Positions 1-7,265 of a DNA stretch of 7,417 nt are shown here, piece after piece (within the stretch, counting starts at the first letter, position 1; every line of letters begins with the position of its first letter). Location of the stretch: the NCBI GenBank assembly GCA_002420105.1, contig DIHJ01000106.1:36390-43806 (forward strand), in the 5' to 3' direction. Origin of the DNA: Nitrospira sp. UBA5699 (GTDB lineage Bacteria > Nitrospirota > Nitrospiria > Nitrospirales > Nitrospiraceae). Both the position numbers and the translations under genes were made by a program. The notes under the pieces are model-generated. The model saw nothing but the letters and a program-made list of their open reading frames with translations. It had not been told where the DNA came from and did no database searches.

Positions 1-69
1 CGGATTCTCGAGGCGGCGGAACAGTCGCTCAAACAGCACAAAGACGTCGCATACGCGTCGATTCGGTGA
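1..69 (+). CDS. 3' end of an unidentified upstream gene (partial)
   Basis: Frame 1 is open from the first base of the window to a TGA at 67-69, giving the last 22 residues of a protein whose start lies outside. The peptide begins RILEAAEQSLKQHK and ends VAYASIR. Its composition (Ala, Glu, Gln, Lys) looks like a soluble, helical C-terminus, and codon use resembles the downstream genes. The stop lies 81 bases before the preferred start of the sugar transferase, so it is probably the preceding gene of the same cluster. Twenty-two residues are too few to name a family. The call rests on an open frame at the window edge with plausible composition, and chance cannot be ruled out. Confidence 0.5.
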   Translation, partial: RILEAAEQSLKQHKDVAYASIR

Positions 70-139
70 CGATTCTCACCGGTGTTCCGGCGTCTCCGAG
101 CGGTCGCGTTGGAGGATCATGCGGTCAGGCTTGGTCCGA

Positions 140-149
140 GGGGAGGAGG
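140..149 (+). promoter_or_regulatory. Ribosome binding site of the sugar transferase gene
   Basis: A purine run, GGGGAGGAGG, lies directly before two tandem ATG codons at 151 and 154. The GGGGAGG part (140-146) is 4 bases from the first ATG and 7 from the second. This decides the start against the upstream GTG at 82, which has no Shine-Dalgarno sequence and would add 23 Arg-rich residues that do not look like part of the domain. Confidence 0.7.
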
Positions 150-150
150 C

Positions 151-1269
151 ATGATGTCGTCGTGCGCGGAAAGAGAAGCGGTCAGCGTGCTGCATCCGGT
201 GTTTGACGAAGACTTGTTCCGGGATACCGTCACGAGAGAGCGAAAACGCACCGAACGATCAGGGGCGGCCATGGTGATGCTCCTGATCGGTGTTCAAGAC
301 GGAGGAGGCGGGGATGCGTCGGCATCGTTTGCCGGAGTTGCGAAGGCCTTATCGGCAATCAAGTCCGACATCGATATTGTCGGCTGGTTCCACCGGCAGT
401 CCCTCATGGGATTGATCGTTCCGGAGATCGATCCGGCCAATCTGGCCGGGACCTGTGAACGACTTGAGGCTGATTTTCGGAAAGAAATTACGAATCGGGC
501 CGATGGAGATCTCATCGGGCGATTGTCGATCCGGCTGCGCGTTTATCCGGAGCCGATGAGGCAGGGAGAGGAAGATCTTCAGAACGTCGATCCCTTTCTG
601 TATCCGGAACTGTACGCCGATCAACAGACGATCAGTCATTTTCAAGTTCTCAAGCGGGGCATGGATATCGTCGGCAGCCTTCTGCTGCTGGCCATGCTCT
701 CACCGCTGCTGTTGGCCATTGCGGGGCTCGTGAAGATGTCGTCCCGCGGACCGGTCATTTTTCGCCAGGTGCGGATCGGTCAAATGATGAAGCCGTTCAT
801 GATCTGCAAGTTCCGCACGATGTATGCGGACGCGGACCATGGTATTCATCACGACTACGTCAGCTGGTTCATCAGTTCCAGCGGGAAGGCTCAAGAGAAA
901 GAAAAGACCACCTTCTTCAAGATGACCAACGATCCGAGGATCACGCCGATCGGACATCTGCTGCGAAAAACAAGTTTGGACGAGCTGCCGCAACTGTGGA
1001 ACGTTCTGCGGGGAGAAATGTCGCTGGTCGGTCCCCGGCCCCCGCTATGGTATGAGCTGCAGCAATATAAGCCGTGGCACCGCCATCGAGTGCTGGAAGC
1101 GAAGCCCGGGATTACGGGACTGTGGCAGGTGACCGGCCGCAGTCGGACGACGTTCGACAATATGGTCAGGCTGGATCTTCGCTACGCCAGGGGCCGCTCC
1201 CTGTGGACCGACATCAAGATTCTCCTTGCCACTCCTGCGGCCGTTATCAGAGGCAAGGGCGCATGTTGA
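151..1269 (+). CDS. Polyprenyl-phosphate sugar-1-phosphate transferase with GGDEF-like N-terminal domain
   Basis: This is an initiating sugar transferase (bacterial sugar transferase family; WbaP, PssA and EpsB type). Such enzymes move a sugar-1-phosphate from a nucleotide sugar to undecaprenyl phosphate at the inner membrane, which starts exopolysaccharide repeat synthesis. From the ATG at 151 it is 372 residues. A hydrophobic segment at about 171-197 is followed by the family signatures: KFRTMY (220-225), DELPQLWNVL (from 277, with the catalytic-type Asp-Glu pair), MSLVGPRP (290-297) and PGITGLWQV (319-327). Residues 15-155 are soluble and replace the usual four or five N-terminal membrane helices. 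Their pattern resembles a GGDEF domain with the signature lost (GWFHRQSL at 78-85). The gene ends 31 bases before the exosortase, fitting the PEP-CTERM exopolysaccharide context. The enzyme family is secure. The sugar and the N-terminal assignment are inference. Confidence 0.93.
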   Translation: MMSSCAEREAVSVLHPVFDEDLFRDTVTRERKRTERSGAAMVMLLIGVQDGGGGDASASFAGVAKALSAIKSDIDIVGWFHRQSLMGLIVPEIDPANLAGTCERLEADFRKEITNRADGDLIGRLSIRLRVYPEPMRQGEEDLQNVDPFLYPELYADQQTISHFQVLKRGMDIVGSLLLLAMLSPLLLAIAGLVKMSSRGPVIFRQVRIGQMMKPFMICKFRTMYADADHGIHHDYVSWFISSSGKAQEKEKTTFFKMTNDPRITPIGHLLRKTSLDELPQLWNVLRGEMSLVGPRPPLWYELQQYKPWHRHRVLEAKPGITGLWQVTGRSRTTFDNMVRLDLRYARGRSLWTDIKILLATPAAVIRGKGAC

Positions 1270-1300
1270 GCGGCGAGAGGTTCGCAAGGAGAGAGGATAC

Positions 1301-2314
1301 ATGCCGCTGAGTGATCATTTGAGCATGCCGGTGCCTCTCCAGGGGAAGGATCACCCCGGGCTTGAGGGGGCGACGGCCAATGGTTTTGGAGCAGGGGGCA
1401 TCCGGGTCTTCAGCCGACCCCTTCCGATCGGACCGCGGATCCGGGATGGTCTGTCCCTTCTCTTGTTGTTCGCCGCCATCGCGTGGTTTTGGCAGCCGCT
1501 CACCGCGCTCTATTCCTTAAGCCAGGCACAGGAACATTACTCTCATATCGTCTTGATCCCATGGCTCAGCCTGTATGCGCTCTATCTGGACCGGCGGGTT
1601 TTCCTCGCGTCGAGAGAGTGGAGCCCGATGGTTGGTTTCATGACGATCGGAGCGGGAGCCATGGGCTATTGGTATGCGGAATCAGCCGGCTCGCTCACCG
1701 ATCAATTGGCCACGACGATTCTGGCGCTGGTGGTGGGTTGTTGGGGGATCTTTCTGCTCTGTTACGGGGTCAGGGCATCCCGAGGCGTCTTGTTCGGTCT
1801 GCTCTTTCTCCTTTTTATGGTCCCGCTTCCGTCTGCCGTGCTGAACGGCATCATTGTTTTCCTTCAGCGGAGTTCCGCCGAAGTCACGGACGTCGTGTTC
1901 TCGCTGCTCGGAGTCCCGGTCTTTCGGCAAGGTTTTGTATTCGGGTTGCCGAATATGACGATTCATATTGCCGAGGAGTGCAGCGGTATCCGATCGACTC
2001 TCTCGCTATGCATCACCAGTGTCGTTGCCGGACATTTTTTCCTCCGATCCGCATGGGCAAAGGCGGGGCTTGTGCTCATGGTCGTTCCCCTCGCGATTAT
2101 CAAGAACGCGTTTCGTATCGTTGGGCTGTCCTTGCTGGCCAACTATGTCGATCCGAGCTTTATTACGGACAGTGCGCTTCATCGTTACGGAGGTATCCCG
2201 CTCTTCCTCGTATCGCTCGTTGTTCTCTTCTCTCTCGTCTGGGTATTGCGGAGATTCGAGAAACGGCTCGGTTGCTGCCCGCCTGAGAAGTTGCGTGCTA
2301 AAGTGTGCCCGTAG
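1301..2314 (+). CDS. xrtA: Exosortase A (XrtA-type), without EpsI domain
   Basis: This is an integral membrane cysteine transpeptidase-like enzyme of the exosortase/archaeosortase family. It is expected to recognise the C-terminal PEP-CTERM signal of exported proteins and cleave it at the cytoplasmic membrane. The protein is 337 residues with a polar N-terminal stretch of about 48 residues, then around eight hydrophobic segments. The family landmarks are in order: HYSH (79-82), MVPLP (173-177), Cys227 in EECSGIRS, Arg272 in KNAFRIVG, and His294 in LHRYGG. The Cys, Arg and His match the expected catalytic triad. The ATG at 1301 has AAGGAG at 1287-1292, 8 bases upstream. A TTG at 1226 in the same frame would overlap the previous gene and is less likely. 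XrtA proteins often carry or adjoin an EpsI/DUF3485 domain, but this one ends soon after its last helix and no EpsI gene follows. The A subtype is inferred mainly from the PrsK/PrsR and FemAB neighbours. Confidence 0.93.
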   Translation: MPLSDHLSMPVPLQGKDHPGLEGATANGFGAGGIRVFSRPLPIGPRIRDGLSLLLLFAAIAWFWQPLTALYSLSQAQEHYSHIVLIPWLSLYALYLDRRVFLASREWSPMVGFMTIGAGAMGYWYAESAGSLTDQLATTILALVVGCWGIFLLCYGVRASRGVLFGLLFLLFMVPLPSAVLNGIIVFLQRSSAEVTDVVFSLLGVPVFRQGFVFGLPNMTIHIAEECSGIRSTLSLCITSVVAGHFFLRSAWAKAGLVLMVVPLAIIKNAFRIVGLSLLANYVDPSFITDSALHRYGGIPLFLVSLVVLFSLVWVLRRFEKRLGCCPPEKLRAKVCP

Positions 2315-2345
2315 CGTTCCACCGATCACGATGTGAGAGAGTGAG

Positions 2346-3419
2346 ATGCGGGTAGGGGAGGCGATGTCCTCGCGACAGAATGGTGTCTGGGCGATCGATC
2401 CGCTGAATGATGTTCGGTGGCCTGAACTGATAGCCACGCACCCCAACGCTTCGGTCTTCCATACACGCGGGTGGCTGGAGGCGTTGCGCGCCAGCTACGG
2501 CTATACCCCTATAGCATTTACCACGTCCGCTCCAACCGACGACCTGACCAACGCCTTGCTGTTCTGTGCCGTGCGAAGCTGGCTGACGGGCAGCCGGCTC
2601 GTTTCACTCCCGTTCTCCGATCATTGTGAGCCGCTTGTGGACGACGCCGCTCAGTTTCAGAACCTGTGCGCCCATGTCGAATCGCTCCGGCAGAAAGAGC
2701 GGTGGAAGTACGTTGAAATGCGGTCTGCGAATTCGGTTCTGAACTTCGATGCCGGATTCAGTCCCGCTGCGACGTATCGCCTCCATCGGCTGGATCTGCG
2801 TCCCAGCTTGGATGCGCTGTACAAGGGGTTTCATAAGGACTGCATCCAGCGGAAGATCGTCCGTGCCGAACGGGAGTCTCTCACCTACGAGTCGGGTTCC
2901 GGCGCATCCCTGCTGAAGCCCTTGTATGGATTGCTCCAACTGACGCGGTCTCGCCACCACGTTCCCCCGCAACCGTTTGAATGGTTTCACAATCTCATGA
3001 CGTCCATGGGGAAGGACGCCCGTGTGAGAATCGCGTTCAAGGCCGGTCTGCCCGTCGCGGGCATCCTGACCTTGGACCATGGGAGAAAAATGGTGTACAA
3101 GTACGGGGGATCCGACGCCAGATTCAACAATCTGGGCGCCACACCCATGCTGTTCTGGCAGACGATTCGAGAAGCCAAAGAGGCCGGAGTGGAAGAGCTC
3201 GACCTGGGACGTTCCGATCTCGACAATCCCGGCCTCATCACCTTCAAGGAGCGCTGGGCGGCCGCGAGTTCGACGCTTACGACCTGGCGCTATCCTTCGG
3301 TAGTCGTATCTCCGTCCTTCGAACACCTCAAAGTCCGTCTGGCAAAGGAAGTGTGTGCCCGTCTTCCGGATAGCGTGTTGACTCTGGCAGGACGACTTTT
3401 GTACCGGCATATCGGTTAG
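2346..3419 (+). CDS. FemAB-like, GNAT-fold protein, PEP-CTERM system-associated
   Basis: The 357-residue soluble protein matches the style of the FemAB-related family that recurs beside exosortase A. Classical FemAB proteins transfer amino acids from aminoacyl-tRNA to peptidoglycan precursors. The substrate of this branch is not established, and an acyl or aminoacyl modification linked to exopolysaccharide or exported proteins is only a guess. Visible landmarks are FHTRGWLEAL from residue 38, GLPVAGIL near 234, YKYGGSD at 251-257, LDLGRSD at 285-291 and FKERW at 300-304. The last blocks form the second GNAT-like half (Acetyltransf_6 pattern). There is no signal peptide or membrane helix. The start is uncertain. 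The ATG at 2346 has only weak GAGAG-type purines upstream, while the ATG at 2364 has GGGGAGG (2355-2361) but just 2 bases of spacing. The gene lies 31 bases after xrtA, consistent with one transcript. Confidence 0.88.
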   Translation: MRVGEAMSSRQNGVWAIDPLNDVRWPELIATHPNASVFHTRGWLEALRASYGYTPIAFTTSAPTDDLTNALLFCAVRSWLTGSRLVSLPFSDHCEPLVDDAAQFQNLCAHVESLRQKERWKYVEMRSANSVLNFDAGFSPAATYRLHRLDLRPSLDALYKGFHKDCIQRKIVRAERESLTYESGSGASLLKPLYGLLQLTRSRHHVPPQPFEWFHNLMTSMGKDARVRIAFKAGLPVAGILTLDHGRKMVYKYGGSDARFNNLGATPMLFWQTIREAKEAGVEELDLGRSDLDNPGLITFKERWAAASSTLTTWRYPSVVVSPSFEHLKVRLAKEVCARLPDSVLTLAGRLLYRHIG

Positions 3420-3500
3420 GCGACGTCAGCGTGCGGACGGGCTGGGGAGAACGGAAATTATCCGGCCTCTGCTCCGTCTCATGTACTCGCGTGATTCCGC
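3420..3500 (+). other. 81-base gap between the FemAB-like gene and prsK
   Basis: This is the longest gap inside the cluster. It contains only a short imperfect dyad, CGGA and TCCG separated by five bases (AATTA), and no T-run, so I see no convincing terminator. No clear GG-N10-GC sigma-54 promoter or strong -35/-10 pair is visible. An in-frame TGA at 3492-3494 fixes the upstream limit of prsK. The gap could hold a weak internal promoter that separates the regulatory genes from the biosynthetic ones, but nothing in the sequence proves it. Confidence 0.35.
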
Positions 3501-5660
3501 ATGTCTAGCATGATTCTCCCGACATGGTTTTCCGTAGCGGCCTTTCAGGTTGCAGCGATTGCCGCCGGAATGGCTTGTATCCTCTTTGCCAGGCGCCAGG
3601 CCAGCACCTCGCACCGCAGTCTTGCGGCGCTGTTGGGTGCGACGGCGGTGGCAAATCTTGTGAACGGAATCGGCCTGCTCGACGAGTCCCACGCACTGGT
3701 CTGGCGAGCAACGGCGGTGGTTGCGGAGCTTATCCAACCGGCGGCACTGCTCTACGTCGGACTGGCATTCTTGAATCCGGCCGAGAAGGGAAAAGACCCT
3801 TCAGCGCTCTGGCGGGCCCGCGTCATCGGCGTGATCGGGGTGCTGCTGGCCGGTTTTGCGGGCGCCGGGCGGATCTTTCTGTGGACAGTTCTCGAGGACG
3901 GGCAGGCGGCGATTGCCTTGGCCTCATGGGGTCGCGTGCTCTACATCTATATCGTCATCGGGATGGCCCTGGGATTGGCGCAACTGGAGGTGGTCTTACG
4001 GGCGAGTCGAGAGCCGGTTCGCCACAAACTGAAATTTGTCGTGATCGGGTTGGGGGGGCTGGCAGGCCATCAAATTTATCAAGCCAGCCAGATGCTTCTG
4101 TTTCCGGTATGGCAGGCTCAGCATGTGTTGGTTTCGAGCGTGGTCACGGCTATGGCCTTGGGTCTGATCGCCTATGGTCTCGGACGAAGCCGGTTACGCG
4201 AAGTCTTCGTCAATACGTATGTGTCCCAACAGGCCCTGTTCGGATCGGTGACGTTCATCGTCATCGGAGTCTATTTGCTGGCGGTCGGAGTCGTCGGAGA
4301 ATGGCTTCGTCGTACGAATCAACCGCTGGGAGTCGGTCTCAGCGTCGTCGTGGTGTTCGGAGCCCTGGTCGGGTTGGCCATCGCGGCGTTCTCAAAAACG
4401 GTCCGCGCCGAGATTCGACGGTTTCTGACGAGGAATTTCTATCGATCGAAGTACGACTACCGCGCACAGTGGCTTCAAGTCACCGAGGCGTTTCAGCAGG
4501 CGGCGGGCAAGGAAGCGATCATGGATCGCCTGCTCGACCTTCTGATCAAGACGTTCGCGACCACCACGCTCTCAATCTGGTCGTTTCGTGAAGCCGATCG
4601 CCGGTTTTACCAGGTGCGTTCGATGACCATGGAGAAAGAGCTTCCGCCTATGGAGCTTTCCCATCCGGTTATCGTACAACTCGTGAAACGGGATGAGCCG
4701 GTATTTATCAACGACGATTTCGGAGGAGGCGACGTCCATGAGAGCCGTTCCCGAGCATCTCTCCTGGCCACGTCGGACGCGGCTCTGTGTTTTCCTATCC
4801 GTGCTCAGGGGCGACTGGCCGCGTTCGTGGCCTTGGGCAGGCAACTGCATGGCGAGCCCTATGGCACGGATGACTGCGATCTGCTGCGCGGGATTGCCCA
4901 TCACGTTGGAGCGTTGCTCTCTCATGCGGCGTTGGCGGAAGAACGTCAGGCGTCGGCAGAATTGGAGGCGTTGCACCGATTCTCCGTGTTCTGTCTCCAT
5001 GACCTGAAGAATCTGGCGGCGAGATTATCGCTCGTCGCGCAGAATGCGGAAAGTCACGGCAAGGATCCCGCTTTTCAGGAATCGGCAATGCGGACGGTGA
5101 CCGATACGGCAAGGAAAATGATGGCGCTCATGAGCAAGCTCTCCCTCACCTCCTTCAAACCCGCGCTCGCCGGGACGCCGGAACCGGTGGAGATGTCCGC
5201 GCTCATCGAAGACATCGTGGGTCCGATCAGAGGTGACGGATTGGTGCAGGTGCGTGTAACGGGCGGGCCGGTCCCGGCGGTGATGGCCGTAAAGGATCAG
5301 ATCCATCAAGTACTGCTCAATGTCCTGTTGAATGCCAAACAGGCCGTGGGACAGACCGGTGAGATCACGATCGCGATCGAATCATCGGAGAGTTCGGTCG
5401 TCGTCACCGTTCACGACACGGGGAACGGGATTCCATCGGACATGCTCGAGTCGCTCTTTCGGCCGTCGCAATCCAGCAGGCCGGGTGGGCTTGGCGTGGG
5501 ACTGTACCAGTGTAAACAGATCGTGGAGGCGCACCGCGGAACCATTCAGATTCGGAGCGAGTTGGGAAAAGGGACGCAGGTGCGGATCGAGCTGCCGGTC
5601 GGTCATTCGGCCGAGAGTGGAGAAAATCGTTTCATGGGACGGTCAATCGTGCCATCCTAG
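3501..5660 (+). CDS. prsK: PEP-CTERM system membrane histidine kinase PrsK
   Basis: This is the sensor kinase of the PrsK-PrsR two-component system, which by family knowledge controls PEP-CTERM and exopolysaccharide genes. It is 719 residues, a usual length for PrsK. Residues 5-300 form about nine membrane helices with no large periplasmic loop, suggesting a signal sensed in or at the membrane. A GAF-like domain spans about 330-480. The phospho-acceptor is His500 in CLHDLKNLAARLSL, the form of H-box typical of this family. The ATPase domain shows the N-box with Asn611 (LLNAKQAVG), the G1 box DTGNGIP starting at Asp639, and the G2 box GLGVGL, so it looks catalytically intact. The ATG at 3501 follows an in-frame stop at 3492. 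ATG 3510 is the only close alternative, and neither has a good Shine-Dalgarno sequence. prsR begins 29 bases downstream, as expected for a cognate pair. Confidence 0.95.
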   Translation: MSSMILPTWFSVAAFQVAAIAAGMACILFARRQASTSHRSLAALLGATAVANLVNGIGLLDESHALVWRATAVVAELIQPAALLYVGLAFLNPAEKGKDPSALWRARVIGVIGVLLAGFAGAGRIFLWTVLEDGQAAIALASWGRVLYIYIVIGMALGLAQLEVVLRASREPVRHKLKFVVIGLGGLAGHQIYQASQMLLFPVWQAQHVLVSSVVTAMALGLIAYGLGRSRLREVFVNTYVSQQALFGSVTFIVIGVYLLAVGVVGEWLRRTNQPLGVGLSVVVVFGALVGLAIAAFSKTVRAEIRRFLTRNFYRSKYDYRAQWLQVTEAFQQAAGKEAIMDRLLDLLIKTFATTTLSIWSFREADRRFYQVRSMTMEKELPPMELSHPVIVQLVKRDEPVFINDDFGGGDVHESRSRASLLATSDAALCFPIRAQGRLAAFVALGRQLHGEPYGTDDCDLLRGIAHHVGALLSHAALAEERQASAELEALHRFSVFCLHDLKNLAARLSLVAQNAESHGKDPAFQESAMRTVTDTARKMMALMSKLSLTSFKPALAGTPEPVEMSALIEDIVGPIRGDGLVQVRVTGGPVPAVMAVKDQIHQVLLNVLLNAKQAVGQTGEITIAIESSESSVVVTVHDTGNGIPSDMLESLFRPSQSSRPGGLGVGLYQCKQIVEAHRGTIQIRSELGKGTQVRIELPVGHSAESGENRFMGRSIVPS

Positions 5661-5672
5661 TGTCTCAGCCTT

Positions 5673-5680
5673 AGGCAGGT
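5673..5680 (+). promoter_or_regulatory. Ribosome binding site of prsR
   Basis: AGGCAGGT sits 9 bases before the ATG at 5690, in the short gap after prsK. It supports that start, from which the receiver domain begins immediately. Confidence 0.5.
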
Positions 5681-5689
5681 GCAAAAATT

Positions 5690-7078
5690 ATGACCAACAG
5701 CCCCGTTCTGCTTCTTGTCGACGATGACGCCGAAATCCGGGACCAGATGAAATGGGCCCTCGCGTCGGACTACCAACTGCTGGAGGCTTCGGACCGGTCC
5801 AGCGCCCTCACGCACGTTCGGCATGCGATGCCGCGTCTTATTCTGCTGGATTTGGGGTTGCCTCCCGATACTGAAGGGGCTTCCGAGGGGCTGGCCATTT
5901 TGCGGGAGGCTCTGCAACTCAACCCGATGGCCAAGGTGATTGTGGTGACGGGAAACAGCGATCGGGCAAAAGCTGTCGCCGCCATCGAGAGCGGTGCGTA
6001 CGATTTCATCGAAAAGCCCGTCCAACTCGATGTGCTGAAGGTCGTGTTACAGCGGGCCGCCTACCTTTCCAATCTCGAACAGGAGCACCGCACGCTGCAG
6101 GAACAGGGCGGCCACAATGAGTTCGAAGGCCTGGTGGGCAGCAGCTCCAGGATTCAGGACGTGTTTCGGATGATCCGACGCGTGGGGCCGTCCGATGTGC
6201 CCGTCTTGATCACCGGCGAGAGCGGCACGGGAAAGGAGTTGGTGGCGCGGGCCATCCATCGCCAGAGCGCACGAAAGGACCAGGCCTTCGTCGCCATCAA
6301 CTGCGGCGCCATTCCTGAAACCTTGCTGGAAAGCGAATTGTTCGGATACGAGAAGGGCGCGTTTACGGGAGCCACGCAGCAGAGGAAAGGGCGCATCGAA
6401 AGCGCGCAGGGCGGCACGCTGTTTCTTGATGAAATCGGTGATATTCCCCTGGGATTACAAGTCAAACTGTTGCGGTTCCTGCAGGATCATGAGATACAGC
6501 GGCTGGGTGCAAAAGAGTCGATCGCCGTCGATGCGAGAATTCTTGCGGCCACAAACATCGACCTGCAAAAGGCCATCGGCGAAGGCAGGTTCAGGGAGGA
6601 TTTGTATTATCGACTCTGTGTCGTGACGATCGCGGTACCGTCGCTCAGCGAGCGCTGTTCCGACATCTCTTTGCTGGCGCGAACGTTCTTGATGAAATTC
6701 GCCGAAGAGCAAAAGAAGCCCCTCAAGGGTTTTACGCCTCAGGCAATCGAAGCGATGACGGCGTACCACTGGCCCGGGAATGTCCGGGAGTTGGAGAACC
6801 GAATCAAACGGGCCGTCGTCATGGCAGAAGGGCGGTATGTGACCCCTGTCAATTTGGAACTGCAGGAGCCTCCTTCTCCGGAAGGGGATTCCGCGACGCT
6901 CAGGGCATCGCGCGAAAGTCGTGAAAAGGACCTCGTGCGTCTTGCCATGGAGAAAGCCGAGTGGAACGTCTCGCGAGCGGCCGTGGATCTCGGGATCAGT
7001 CGTCCGACGCTCTATCAGCTATTGGCCCGCTACGGATTGAAGAAGCCGAAACCGGAAGATCAGCGAGAGAAAGCCTAA
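5690..7078 (+). CDS. prsR: PEP-CTERM-box sigma-54-dependent response regulator PrsR
   Basis: This is an NtrC-class response regulator, the expected partner of PrsK. It activates transcription by driving open-complex formation of sigma-54 RNA polymerase. The 462 residues contain three intact parts. The receiver domain (about 5-120) has the acidic pocket Asp11-Asp13, phospho-acceptor Asp54 in LLDLGLPP and Lys109. The AAA+ domain (about 150-380) has the Walker A GESGTGKE (176-183), the sigma-54-contacting GAFTGA loop (223-228) and Walker B with Asp247-Glu248 in LFLDEIG. The C-terminal Fis-type helix-turn-helix covers about 425-446 (WNVSRAAVDLGISRPTLYQL). Because GAFTGA is complete, it should be a true sigma-54 activator and not a degenerate regulator. 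The family is named for a conserved element upstream of PEP-CTERM genes. No PEP-CTERM gene is seen in this window, so its targets lie elsewhere. It appears to be the last gene of the cluster. Confidence 0.96.
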   Translation: MTNSPVLLLVDDDAEIRDQMKWALASDYQLLEASDRSSALTHVRHAMPRLILLDLGLPPDTEGASEGLAILREALQLNPMAKVIVVTGNSDRAKAVAAIESGAYDFIEKPVQLDVLKVVLQRAAYLSNLEQEHRTLQEQGGHNEFEGLVGSSSRIQDVFRMIRRVGPSDVPVLITGESGTGKELVARAIHRQSARKDQAFVAINCGAIPETLLESELFGYEKGAFTGATQQRKGRIESAQGGTLFLDEIGDIPLGLQVKLLRFLQDHEIQRLGAKESIAVDARILAATNIDLQKAIGEGRFREDLYYRLCVVTIAVPSLSERCSDISLLARTFLMKFAEEQKKPLKGFTPQAIEAMTAYHWPGNVRELENRIKRAVVMAEGRYVTPVNLELQEPPSPEGDSATLRASRESREKDLVRLAMEKAEWNVSRAAVDLGISRPTLYQLLARYGLKKPKPEDQREKA

Positions 7079-7113
7079 TTGATTGTCGCTCACAGACTCT
7101 AAGAACCTTCCCG

Positions 7114-7144
7114 CGTTCCGTCCCTGATTCTCGATACGGTAACG
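7114..7144. repeat. Imperfect inverted repeat after prsR
   Basis: CGTTCCGT at 7114-7121 pairs with ACGGTAACG at 7136-7144, with one bulged T and a 14-base loop. No T-run follows, so it is not a canonical intrinsic terminator. It lies about 36 bases after the prsR stop and about 100 to 115 bases upstream of the candidate sigma-54 promoter. It could therefore be an RNA hairpin stabilising the prsR end, an activator-binding dyad, or chance. Confidence 0.3.
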
Positions 7145-7244
7145 GCTTGCCTCATGGTGGCTGGCTGGTTCAGGTCCGTCTATATTCCTCTGTCACCCTT
7201 GCCCCTCTAGTCTAGGCAACGCGTCTCGACACAATTCATGAAAT

Positions 7245-7260
7245 TGGCTCGTACTATGCG
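7245..7260 (+). promoter_or_regulatory. Candidate sigma-54 (-24/-12) promoter
   Basis: TGGCTCGTACTATGCG has the invariant GG and GC separated by exactly ten bases. It agrees with the TGGCACG...TTGC consensus at most fixed positions, the deviations being T for A in the first block and A for T in the second. It follows the gene for a sigma-54 activator. Against it, there is no evident gene downstream on the + strand within the window, and a minus-strand frame appears to converge on it. It is a sequence match only. Confidence 0.35.
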
Positions 7261-7265
7261 GCTGG

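Noticed and set aside
82..150. GTG start at 82 extending the sugar transferase by 23 residues
   Set aside because: There is no ribosome binding site before 82, while a strong GGGGAGGAGG precedes the ATG pair at 151/154. The extra residues are Arg-rich and not domain-like.
1226..1300. TTG start giving the exosortase 25 extra residues
   Set aside because: It would overlap the sugar transferase by 44 bases. The ATG at 1301 has a well-placed AAGGAG.
1483..2286. Long second + strand open frame inside xrtA
   Set aside because: It overlaps a confidently identified exosortase in another frame and its translation is Arg/Ser/Gly-rich with no recognisable motif, typical of a shadow in GC-rich DNA.
2604..3410. 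268-codon minus-strand open frame opposite the FemAB-like gene
   Set aside because: It is antisense to a gene with recognisable family motifs. Its composition (Arg, Gly, Gln-rich) and lack of motifs indicate a shadow frame.
3452..3470. Possible terminator hairpin between the FemAB-like gene and prsK
   Set aside because: The stem is only four base pairs (CGGA/TCCG) and no T-run follows.
3524..4591. 355-codon + strand open frame inside prsK
   Set aside because: It lies in a different frame from the membrane helices of PrsK and is Arg/Gly/Ser-rich with no domain signature. Length alone is not evidence in GC-rich DNA.
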